A stretch of 14,321 nucleotides of DNA from Candidatus Hydrogenedentes bacterium UBA2224 (GTDB lineage Bacteria > Hydrogenedentota > Hydrogenedentia > Hydrogenedentales > SLHB01), in contig DDYW01000190.1 of the NCBI GenBank assembly GCA_002348185.1, positions 31,472 through 45,792 of the forward strand, given 5' to 3'. Made by a program: the position numbers and the translations under genes. Below, in pieces: positions 1 to 7,253 of this stretch. Below the pieces are notes generated by a model. That model ran no database searches, was not told where the DNA came from, and saw only the letters and a list, made by a program, of their open reading frames with translations. Numbering within the stretch: position 1 is the first letter of the stretch; every line of letters begins with the position of its first letter.

Positions 1-198
1 GCCGTGAATGATGGGGCAAAGCGGCAGATCCGGAAACTCTTCGAGGAGACGGTCGCCTCGAATGCCAGCCAATCCTTGAAAGAGGCGCACCTCGGCATCG
101 CGCGGTATGGACTCGATGCCACGAACAACGATGCCACCGTGGCGGAATTCCGCGAACGGCTCATGGATTGCATTGCGGCGCTTGCGCAGCATCCTTGA
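1..198 (+). CDS. 3' end of an unrecognised gene (partial)
   Basis: The reading frame is open from the first base of the window and ends at a TGA at 196-198, leaving about 65 residues. A GTG at position 4 could be a start, but no upstream sequence is available to show a ribosome binding site, so this is more likely the C-terminal end of a longer protein. The visible part is hydrophilic and looks alpha-helical, with many Ala, Glu, Arg and Lys (for example KRQIRKLFEE and EFRERLMDCIAALAQ). It has no signal peptide, membrane segment or recognised motif. A short GGGG/CCCC inverted repeat (199-210) follows the stop directly but has no T-tract. I do not recognise the family. It is the only gene in the window with no sign of export, so it probably belongs to a separate upstream unit. 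Confidence 0.5.
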   Translation, partial: AVNDGAKRQIRKLFEETVASNASQSLKEAHLGIARYGLDATNNDATVAEFRERLMDCIAALAQHP

Positions 199-583
199 GG
201 GGCGGGCCCCGCGACCCTTGCTGAGGGCGCCTTCTCCACCGAGCGGCGAACGGGGACGAGGCGGCAGGCAACGGGGTTTGGGGGGAGTCTACGTATCGTT
301 CCAGGACGCACCTTCCGGCCAGTTTTGCGTACACGCGTGCAACAGTTGGCGGGGTCGTGTGCCAATTCGTGGCGCGCAATCAAATTTTCGTGTTTTTCTG
401 CGGGATATCCGGGATTTCAACTGTCTACATTTTCTATGCCACTACCCAATCTGTTGACAGGATTCAGACCCTCTGCTAGTGTGAATTAGGTGCGTATGTG
501 GTCTAGTACGAAGTGTTTGAAAGTTGCACATTTCTTGGGCAGCCGGAATGCGGACTGCGATCCGGCAGGGGGGAACGTCGCCA
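199..583. other. Intergenic leader upstream of the protease gene
   Basis: This 385-base stretch has no credible gene; the open frames crossing it have no ribosome binding site and are rich in Arg and Pro. The first 100 bases are GC-rich and hold an imperfect dyad at about 228-263 (CGCCT ... CCG-AG-CGG ... AGGCG). From about 360 onward the DNA is visibly more AT-rich than the genes around it, as expected of a promoter region. It contains the promoter at 454-482 and then a leader of about 95 nt. A 6-bp inverted repeat (GCCGGA 542-547, TCCGGC 561-566) sits directly before the purine-rich ribosome binding site at 567-575. Confidence 0.7.
454..482 (+). promoter_or_regulatory. Sigma70-type promoter for the M6 protease gene
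   Basis: A perfect -35 box TTGACA (454-459) is followed after 17 bases by TAGTGT (477-482), which matches the -10 consensus at three of six positions. A TGC lies directly before the -10 box, giving an extended -10 element. Transcription would start near 489, leaving a leader of about 95 nt before the ATG at 584. It lies in the AT-rich part of the leader and points at the large gene. This is a consensus match only. Confidence 0.6.
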
Positions 584-3500
584 ATGTGTAAGCTCGCATC
601 GTGCAATACTCCTAACGTAAGTGCTTCGGGACGGAATCGTGCCGTGTGGTTGCTGGCGGTCTTGTTGCTGGGCGTGACGCCCTGGGCCTGGGCGGTGCCC
701 TACTTCGGCGACGAGGTGTTCACCTATTACCAACCTGACGGCTCGACCTTCGGGGTGCGGCTGTACGGCGACGAATTCTTTGCGTATCAGCGGACGGCGG
801 ATGACGGGCGCGAAGTGGTCCTGGATGAGGCCACGGGGTTCTGGTGCTACGCGAAGCTCTCGGCCGACGGGCGTTCGTTCATTTCGACGGGCGTTCCGGT
901 AGTGACGCTTGAGAAGGCGTCGGGGGTAACGAACAAAGCGCTGGCGATGTCGGCGGGTGCGGCGCAGCCCAATGCGACGCTGCCGTTCGATGTCGTGAAA
1001 TCGCGCGTGGAAGCCGAGCGGGAAGCCCTGGCAGCCGAGGCCACAAAGTATCTGGCCGGTACCGGCATCCCGGAGAAGGCCAGACCCAAGGCCGTGGAAG
1101 GCTCGAGGGTTGGTCTGTGCATTCTGGTGGATTTCGAGGATGACGTGGCGACCATCTCGCAGTCGCAGGTGGGACGGTTTCTGAACCAGACCTCGGATTA
1201 CAGCGAATTCGGCAATGCGTGTTCGGTGAACGAATACTTCCATATTCAGTCGAATGGCAAGCTGAATTATACGAACATTGTGACGCCGTGGATTCGGATG
1301 CCGCATCCCAAGATCTATTACGACGACAACTCGATCAGCAGCTCGAAACCGGGCGAACTCGTTTCGACCGCGATTGAGATTCTCGCGCAACAGGGGTTCG
1401 ATTTCGATTCTGTCAGCGCCATCAATATTTTCTATGCGGGGGACTGCCATTCGGGATGGACGCGCGGGCTGTGGCCGCACTCGGCTGGCTATTATCAGAT
1501 GACCGCGATGGGCAGCCGCTTGACCCTGGGTACGTTCTGCCACGAGAACGGCCACATGATCTGCGGTTTTCCGGATCTGTATTCGTATACGGCGTCGTAT
1601 TTGGGCGTTTCCGCTGGCGTCGTCGGCGGGTATTGCGTTATGGGAGGGGGGGGAGGAACACACCCGCCCAATTTTGCTCCCATTCTGAAAATCACTGCGG
1701 GGTGGGCGGACGTAGTCGAGGTGGCGTATGACGGCCGTCCCATCCATGCGCTGTTGCAGGCCGACCGGAACCGGTTTTACCAGTATACGAACCCGGACCG
1801 TCCGGCGGAGTCTTTCGTGCTGGAAAACCGGAACGACACGGGATATGAAGGCCCCTATGGCGGGGCCGGCGCGTGCGCGCCCGGGCGCGGGCTGGTGATC
1901 TGGCATGTGGATCGCAGCGGCAACAACATGTACAGCTCGATTCAGGTCCCCGGGATCGACGAGGAGGGGCTGTTCACGACGCCGTACTACGCGTTTATTG
2001 TGGAGGCGGAGCCGGGTTCGGAGGATCCCTGGTACGCGGATCCCGCCCCCTCGCCGGACGAAAACGACACGTTCTACGCGGGGCACGGGGCGAATCCCGT
2101 GTACTCGTATCGCCCCCTCCCGGCTAGCTTCCTGTTTGGCGAGGCGGATCCCAACGATCCTGAGAAGGTCTTTCTGAGCGAGCCGGATCTGTGCTTCTGG
2201 AACCGGGAAGTGATTGAGGAGGGACGGACGGTCATCTCGAAAATGGTGGTCAGCTCCTATGGCGAACCGGGCCACTACATGCCGTTTGTCATTGGCGTGA
2301 ACCCCAACGAGTTCGCGGACTGGAGGGTGCTCGGGGTCATGGGCGCGCCGCAGATTGCCTTGACCTGCTCGTCGGTGAGGGCGCGGTGCAACTGGGGCCA
2401 GAACCCGCCGAACCAGCATTTCCGGGTATTCAACCCGGGCGGGCAGGGCACGCTCTATTTCACGGTTGCGAGCGATCAACCGTGGCTGCTTGTGTCGCCG
2501 GGGTCGGGCTACGCGCAGCCGACGCTGGGGGGCGAAGACTTCACGGTGTCGTTTGACGCCACGAACCTGGCCGCGGGCACCCACACGGGGACGATCACAG
2601 TGTTCGCTCCGGATCAGGTGCCGGCCACTCCCTTGTACATTGGCGTCACGCTGGACGTCGGAGCGCGTCCGGAATTGAGCGTTGCGCCCGGGGCGATCTC
2701 ACTGAGCCTGAAGCCCAACGAGACATCCACGGATCGCCTCATCGATGTTACGAATGATGGCGGCAGCACCATGAAGTATACGGTGACGAGCAGTTGCGCG
2801 GGGTCGCCCTGGAACTGGCTCACCCCGGAGCTGACGTCGGGCCTGTGCGTGGAAGGCATGCGGGACAGCTTCTATCTCAATATCACGCCGAGCGACGCCG
2901 GCCAGAGTCCGCCGGTGCTGCCCGCGGGAATCCATACGGGACTCGTCACGGTGACGTCGCCCGGCGCGGTGGGGTCGCCACAGAACACGACGGTGACCTT
3001 GACGGTCGATGGCTATGTCGAGGTGGTGTCTCCGAACGGCGGCGAGGTCTGGCAGCCCAATCTGGATCTCAGCGTGCCGATTGTGTGGGCGACCAATGCG
3101 GCCGATCCGGTGACCATCGAGCTTGTGCGGTGGGATTCGGGGACTTCGGACTATGTGCTTGAGGAGACGATCGCCAGCGCGGTCCCGTATGACGGGGATC
3201 CCGACGCGGACGGTCAGAGCCTGTACACCTGGCCGTTGCCGATTGATTTCACGCCGGGCGCGGATTACCGCATCCGGGTGTTCAGTGGCGGGGCGAGCTG
3301 GGACGCGGCGGCGCAGCGTGACGACAGCGACGCGGATTTCCGGATTATGCGCGTGGCGTACAACGCGGCCATGGGCGTCGATCCCGGCTGGACGCTGGAA
3401 GGCCAGTGGGCGTGGGGTACGCCGCTGGGCGGCGGCGGCGGCGAAGGCGGCTCCGGCAACGTCAGCAATCCGGATCCGGTATCGGGATACACCGGCGAAT

Positions 3501-6500
3501 CCGTGCTCGGCTACAACCTGAGCGGCAACTATGCGAATGGGATGACCACGGCCGCGTACGCGACGCTCGGCCCGATCAACTGCGAGGATTTCGTTGATTT
3601 GCAGCTCACGTTCCGGCGCTGGCTGGGCGTCGAACGGACGGATACCGCGGTGATCGAGATCAGCAGCAACAACACCACCTGGAATCAGGTGTGGCGCAAT
3701 CCGCCCGACATGGACGTTACGGACGGGGACGCCGGAGCCTGGGAACTGGTGTCCTACGACATCTCCGCCTATGCGGACAACAAACCCACGGTGTGGATAC
3801 GGTGGGGTGTCGGCCCCACGGACGGCACCGATCGCTTCTGTGGGTGGAATCTGGACGATTTGGCCGTGCACGGGCGGTACCTGCGGGTGGGTTCGATAAC
3901 GGTGACGATCACGCCGCCGGCTGTCGTAACCGCGGGGGCGCAGTGGCGCCGGATGGGCACGACGACGTGGTTTAACAGCGGCGATACCGAGGCCGAGGTG
4001 CCGGTGGGCACGCACACAATCGAGTTCAAGGATGTGGCGACCTGGCTGACGCCGGAGAACCAGACCGTGGAGGTGGTGAAGTCGCAGACGGCCACGGCCA
4101 CCGGCACTTATCATCAGGTCGGCTCGCTGGAGGTCAATATCGCTCCGGCCGGCGCGGTGACCGCGGGTGCGCAGTGGCGCCGGGTGGGGCAAACCACGTG
4201 GCGAAACAGCGGCTACATCGAAAGCGGCCTGTATACGGGGTCGTATACGGTGGAATTCAAGCCCATCAACCGGTGGCATACGCCGGCGAACCAGTCGGTG
4301 ACCATCGCGAGCGAGCAGACTGCGCTGGCTGTTGGGACGTACGAAGAGATCAAGTACGGTTCGCTGCAAGTGTTGATCAGCCCGGCGGGGGCGCTCTCGG
4401 CGGGCGCCCAGTGGCGCCGGACGGGCACGACGGCCTGGCTGGCCAGCGGCGCGACGGAAAGCGACTTGCCGATTGGGCCGTACTCGATCGAGTTCAAGAC
4501 GATCGATGACTGGGAGACACCGGCCACTCAGGACGTGATCATTGCGGAGGACCAGACGACCGTCGCCACGGCGACGTACATCGAGATCATCGAGCAGGGT
4601 TCGCTGCAAGTCACCATTCAGCCGGTCGGCGCCCGGATGGCCGGCGCCCAGTGGCGCCGTGTAGGCACCTTCACGTGGTACAACAGCGGGGCGACCGAAG
4701 CGGATGTGGATGAAGGCGAGCACCTGGTCGAGTTCAAAGCGGTGACTGGCTGGATCGAGCCCGCGGACATTCCCGTGACCGTGGCGCCGGATGAGACGGC
4801 CTCGCTTACGGGGACATACACAATGGAAACGGGCTCACTGCAAGTGATGATCGAGCCGCAAGGCGCGCGCGACGATGGCGCCTTGTGGCGGCGGACGGAA
4901 TCCGTAACGCCCAAGGAGAGCCCGGAAATCACGTCGGGGAATGTCTTCTGTCTTGGCGCGCCGGTACTGGACGGCGCCACGGTCGACGTGCCGCTGGTGC
5001 TTTTCCGGGGCGACGACGTGCTGTCGCAGGATGTCTTCGACGCGAACGGGCAGTTTGCGGGCGGCAGTGCTCCCGCGGCTATCGCGCTTGACGTGGTCTA
5101 TGATCCCGCGCTGCTGCATTTCCAGGGCGAGGCGGCGGGCGAGGAGACCGGCGAAGACGGAATCCCGGGCGTGGTGGTCTCGGAGAAACTTACGGCGTGG
5201 TACGGGCATGACGTGAAGGTCAGTGAGCCGGACGGCCCGAACGCGGGCCGCGTGCGGCTGCTTTTCGCGGATGGGATTGACGGGAGTCCCATCACCACCG
5301 GCGACAACGTGCGTCCGGACGGGAATCCCGCCGATTCGGAGAATCCGTTCCTGCTGGCGACGCTGCGGTTTGACTGCAACGTGGCGGAAGGCGGGTCGGC
5401 GCATCTGCTGATTCAGAACCTCGCGGTTTCGGACGGGGAGCAGATGCTCGAGAACGCGCAGGCGCTGCCGGTCTCGTTCAAGGTGAACAAGGGCTCGGCC
5501 TGGTTGCCGAGTGGCGCAACGGAAACCGGCATCACGCCGGGAACCTATGTGGTCGAGTTCAGCGATGTTTCGGGCTGGACCACACCCGACGACCAGGACG
5601 TCGCGATCGTCAGCAACGAAACCACGGTCGCGACAGGCACGTACGTTCTGATCCCGACGAAGGGCTCGCTCACGGTGACCCTCACGCCGGACGAGGCGGT
5701 GGCCGCGGGGGCGCAGTGGCGCCGCCAGGGTACGGCCACCTGGTTTGACAGCGGCAACACCGAGACCGACATTCTGGCGGGTACGTTCACCGTGGAATTC
5801 AAGTCGATTACGGGATGGTCGGCGCCCGTGGCCCAATCGGTGACGATCACGGCGGGAGAAACCGCGGCTGTGACTGGCGACTACATTCAGATGGTGTCGA
5901 AGGGATCGTTGCGCGTAACGCTGGCGCCCGCGGCGGCGGCGACGGCCGGCGCCCAGTGGCGGCGTACCGGTACAGCCGCCTGGAAAAACAGCGGCGTTAC
6001 CGAGGACGGGATCGCGGTTGGGACCTACACCGTCGAGTTCAAGGATATCCCGGACTGGGAGAAACCGGCGCCGGCGAGCGTGACCATCGAGGTGAATCAG
6101 ACCGCGCAGGTGACCGGCACGTATACGGCCGAAGACGGTGGCGGCGATTCCGGCGGCTGCCCGCTGTTCACGAAAGCGATGCAGCCGTTCGTGGACGTGC
6201 TGGTGTACGAGCCGGTGCTGCCGGCGACGTCCGGCGAGGCGGGTCTGCGCGAGTGCGGTCCGCTGACGCCGCTGGCGATTCGTCTGCGCAGCGACGACTT
6301 CATCGTTGAGGATTCGGTCTGGGGTACGGTGAGCTGGGGCGATTCGGCGTCGGAAGAGGTGACGTGGCAGGCGCTGGATGCGGGCGGGACGGATGGCTGG
6401 GTGGTGTTCCAGCCGGAAACCGCGTGGCCCGATGGCGAGGTGGTCACGTTTACGGCGGGCGCCTCGACCGCATCCGGATACGCAATCGGGCCGTTCACGT

Positions 6501-6991
6501 ACGAATTCTATGTGAATGGCGGGACATACGATGGGGCAGCCGTTGTTGTGGAATCCGGCGGGGCGTCGGCAGAGCAGGCCGAGTTTGTCGGAACGGCGTA
6601 CGAGATTGCCCCTGATATGGTGTATCTGGAGCCGGTTACTGTTCAGCTTCCGGTGCCTGCGGGCGTGGAGCCCAGCGGTCTTGAGCCGGCGTATCTGTTT
6701 ACCGAAAACGGTCGGACGGAATGGGTCGCGGGCGACAGTGTAGCCGGATGGCTTGAACCGGGTTCCGTGCGCGTTGTGGAAGCCGATGACGGCGTATATG
6801 TCGAGTTTACGGTGCGGCACGGCGGCGTGGTGCAACTGTGGAAGCGCGTCGCGGACGTCTCGCCCGCGGGGATGCCTGCTGCCGGCGGTATCAGCGGCGA
6901 CCTGTTGATCGTGCTGGGTCTGGGCGCGTTTCTGCTGGTGCAGCAGCGTGTGAGTCGCCGGGCCTGCACCAGGAAGCGGCCGGACATGTGA
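584..6991 (+). CDS. Giant secreted M6-family metalloprotease, modular and membrane-anchored
   Basis: 2135 residues. The ATG at 584 was chosen because AGGGGGGAA (567-575) precedes it and a signal peptide follows at once (residues 1-37, cleavage after WAWA). Residues 38 to about 170 resemble the M6 propeptide (QPDG, YGDE, dGrevvlde). The catalytic domain covers about 175-570, with the zinc motif HENGH at 320-324 and D331 in GFPD as probable third ligand, as in immune inhibitor A proteases. It also has the family-typical YCVMGG and VIWHVD (W440). Next come two BACON-like Ig domains (about 600-692 and 693-811), a Kre9-like domain beginning SPNGGEVW (812-921), a jelly-roll domain (922-1098), seven WRR repeats (1103-1850), a Cys-containing C-terminal region, and a hydrophobic segment (about 2107-2121) with an Arg/Lys-rich tail. 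It likely digests protein outside the cell while held at the surface. The protease assignment is firm; the accessory domains are judged by eye. Confidence 0.9.
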   Translation: MCKLASCNTPNVSASGRNRAVWLLAVLLLGVTPWAWAVPYFGDEVFTYYQPDGSTFGVRLYGDEFFAYQRTADDGREVVLDEATGFWCYAKLSADGRSFISTGVPVVTLEKASGVTNKALAMSAGAAQPNATLPFDVVKSRVEAEREALAAEATKYLAGTGIPEKARPKAVEGSRVGLCILVDFEDDVATISQSQVGRFLNQTSDYSEFGNACSVNEYFHIQSNGKLNYTNIVTPWIRMPHPKIYYDDNSISSSKPGELVSTAIEILAQQGFDFDSVSAINIFYAGDCHSGWTRGLWPHSAGYYQMTAMGSRLTLGTFCHENGHMICGFPDLYSYTASYLGVSAGVVGGYCVMGGGGGTHPPNFAPILKITAGWADVVEVAYDGRPIHALLQADRNRFYQYTNPDRPAESFVLENRNDTGYEGPYGGAGACAPGRGLVIWHVDRSGNNMYSSIQVPGIDEEGLFTTPYYAFIVEAEPGSEDPWYADPAPSPDENDTFYAGHGANPVYSYRPLPASFLFGEADPNDPEKVFLSEPDLCFWNREVIEEGRTVISKMVVSSYGEPGHYMPFVIGVNPNEFADWRVLGVMGAPQIALTCSSVRARCNWGQNPPNQHFRVFNPGGQGTLYFTVASDQPWLLVSPGSGYAQPTLGGEDFTVSFDATNLAAGTHTGTITVFAPDQVPATPLYIGVTLDVGARPELSVAPGAISLSLKPNETSTDRLIDVTNDGGSTMKYTVTSSCAGSPWNWLTPELTSGLCVEGMRDSFYLNITPSDAGQSPPVLPAGIHTGLVTVTSPGAVGSPQNTTVTLTVDGYVEVVSPNGGEVWQPNLDLSVPIVWATNAADPVTIELVRWDSGTSDYVLEETIASAVPYDGDPDADGQSLYTWPLPIDFTPGADYRIRVFSGGASWDAAAQRDDSDADFRIMRVAYNAAMGVDPGWTLEGQWAWGTPLGGGGGEGGSGNVSNPDPVSGYTGESVLGYNLSGNYANGMTTAAYATLGPINCEDFVDLQLTFRRWLGVERTDTAVIEISSNNTTWNQVWRNPPDMDVTDGDAGAWELVSYDISAYADNKPTVWIRWGVGPTDGTDRFCGWNLDDLAVHGRYLRVGSITVTITPPAVVTAGAQWRRMGTTTWFNSGDTEAEVPVGTHTIEFKDVATWLTPENQTVEVVKSQTATATGTYHQVGSLEVNIAPAGAVTAGAQWRRVGQTTWRNSGYIESGLYTGSYTVEFKPINRWHTPANQSVTIASEQTALAVGTYEEIKYGSLQVLISPAGALSAGAQWRRTGTTAWLASGATESDLPIGPYSIEFKTIDDWETPATQDVIIAEDQTTVATATYIEIIEQGSLQVTIQPVGARMAGAQWRRVGTFTWYNSGATEADVDEGEHLVEFKAVTGWIEPADIPVTVAPDETASLTGTYTMETGSLQVMIEPQGARDDGALWRRTESVTPKESPEITSGNVFCLGAPVLDGATVDVPLVLFRGDDVLSQDVFDANGQFAGGSAPAAIALDVVYDPALLHFQGEAAGEETGEDGIPGVVVSEKLTAWYGHDVKVSEPDGPNAGRVRLLFADGIDGSPITTGDNVRPDGNPADSENPFLLATLRFDCNVAEGGSAHLLIQNLAVSDGEQMLENAQALPVSFKVNKGSAWLPSGATETGITPGTYVVEFSDVSGWTTPDDQDVAIVSNETTVATGTYVLIPTKGSLTVTLTPDEAVAAGAQWRRQGTATWFDSGNTETDILAGTFTVEFKSITGWSAPVAQSVTITAGETAAVTGDYIQMVSKGSLRVTLAPAAAATAGAQWRRTGTAAWKNSGVTEDGIAVGTYTVEFKDIPDWEKPAPASVTIEVNQTAQVTGTYTAEDGGGDSGGCPLFTKAMQPFVDVLVYEPVLPATSGEAGLRECGPLTPLAIRLRSDDFIVEDSVWGTVSWGDSASEEVTWQALDAGGTDGWVVFQPETAWPDGEVVTFTAGASTASGYAIGPFTYEFYVNGGTYDGAAVVVESGGASAEQAEFVGTAYEIAPDMVYLEPVTVQLPVPAGVEPSGLEPAYLFTENGRTEWVAGDSVAGWLEPGSVRVVEADDGVYVEFTVRHGGVVQLWKRVADVSPAGMPAAGGISGDLLIVLGLGAFLLVQQRVSRRACTRKRPDM
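3890..6124 (+). repeat. Seven in-frame WRR repeat modules (about 78 residues each)
   Basis: Modules start at 3890, 4121, 4358, 4598, 4832, 5663 and 5903. Each begins with GS(L/I)xVxIxP, then a core near GAQWRRxGTxxWxxSGxTE, then a VEFKxxxxW-P segment, and ends TGTY or close to it. Six are 74-80 residues long; the fifth is 277 because of an insertion. At DNA level the core GCNCAGTGGCGCCG is almost unchanged in six copies, while the rest of each module has drifted, which fits old tandem duplication under protein-level selection. The module resembles PEGA-type or carboxypeptidase-regulatory-like beta domains that space or attach surface proteins. That family link is inference. Confidence 0.85.
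4895..5491 (+). other. Cohesin-like domain nested inside WRR module 5
   Basis: Residues about 1438-1636 of the protease interrupt module 5 between GALWRRT and GSAWLPSG. The insert has the order of a cohesin-type beta sandwich: an opening strand with GATVDVPLVL, then ALDVVYDPALLHFQG, then a strand with VRLLFADGIDGSPITTGD, then LLATLRFDC and a final strand before QALPVSF. The host module resumes in frame with SGATETGITPG. Cohesins bind dockerin modules in cellulosomes and occur in other bacterial surface proteins. No dockerin motif was seen in the other proteins of this window, so a partner is unknown. Assignment rests on motif order only. Confidence 0.6.
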
Positions 6992-7013
6992 ATCGAATGT
7001 AGACAGGGATAGA

Positions 7014-7055
7014 ATGAGGTCCGTGGCATGGCGAAAGCGATGCCACGGACCTCAT
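7014..7055 (+). terminator. Strong hairpin after the protease gene, probable terminator
   Basis: ATGAGGTCCGTGGCAT (7014-7029) and its exact complement (7040-7055) form a perfect 16-bp stem. Inside it, a G-G mismatch and two GC pairs close a GAAA tetraloop (7033-7036). It starts 22 bases after the protease stop and is followed by CGTTTA, a poor T-tract, so it may stabilise the 3' end of the mRNA as much as end transcription. No minus-strand gene ends here. Confidence 0.6.
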
Positions 7056-7060
7056 CGTTT

Positions 7061-7114
7061 ATGGACGGTATGGACGGTATGGACGGGGTGAACAGGGTGA
7101 ACAGGGTGAACGAT
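7061..7114 (+). repeat. Two adjoining 9-bp minisatellites with a downstream inverted copy
   Basis: Three copies of ATGGACGGT (the last ending GGG) run from 7061 to 7087. Three copies of GTGAACAGG (the last ending GAT) follow without a gap from 7088 to 7114. A further stretch at 7126-7140, GTCCATCCCGTCCAT, is the reverse complement of the first repeat over 14 of 15 bases, so 7061-7140 could fold into a large hairpin. The unit length is a multiple of three, but the frame it would encode has no ribosome binding site and overlaps the GH2 gene, so the array is probably non-coding. Confidence 0.8.
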
Positions 7115-7201
7115 CCGGCAGCCACGTCCATCCCGTCCATCATCCTCAGGCGCCGTCAGGAGCGGCCGCATCTGGGGGGTGCTATCTTAGATTTGTGCAG
7201 G

Positions 7202-7207
7202 TATACT
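7202..7207 (+). promoter_or_regulatory. Possible -10 box for the GH2 gene
   Basis: TATACT matches the sigma70 -10 consensus at five of six positions and lies 46 bases before the GH2 start. No good -35 box stands 16-18 bases upstream; the best alignment, GTGCTA at 7179-7184, matches at only three positions. Since a hairpin separates this gene from the protease gene, an own promoter is expected here, but it may need an activator. Confidence 0.35.
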
Positions 7208-7253
7208 CGGGGCACGTCTGGGATTGCTGCAAAAAAGCGGGAGAAGTCTGAAG

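Noticed and set aside
524..583. A TTG start 20 codons upstream of the chosen protease start.
   Set aside because: It has no ribosome binding site and would put 20 extra residues before an otherwise good signal peptide; the ATG at 584 has AGGGGGGAA before it.
503..6835. Three long minus-strand open frames tiling the protease gene (693, 674 and 666 codons).
   Set aside because: Their products are Arg/His/Pro-rich with no domain or signal, and they mirror the codon bias of the real + strand gene. They are GC-driven shadows.
7061..7114. A CRISPR-like array at the repeats before the GH2 gene.
   Set aside because: Units are 9 bp and directly adjoining, with no spacers and no cas genes nearby.
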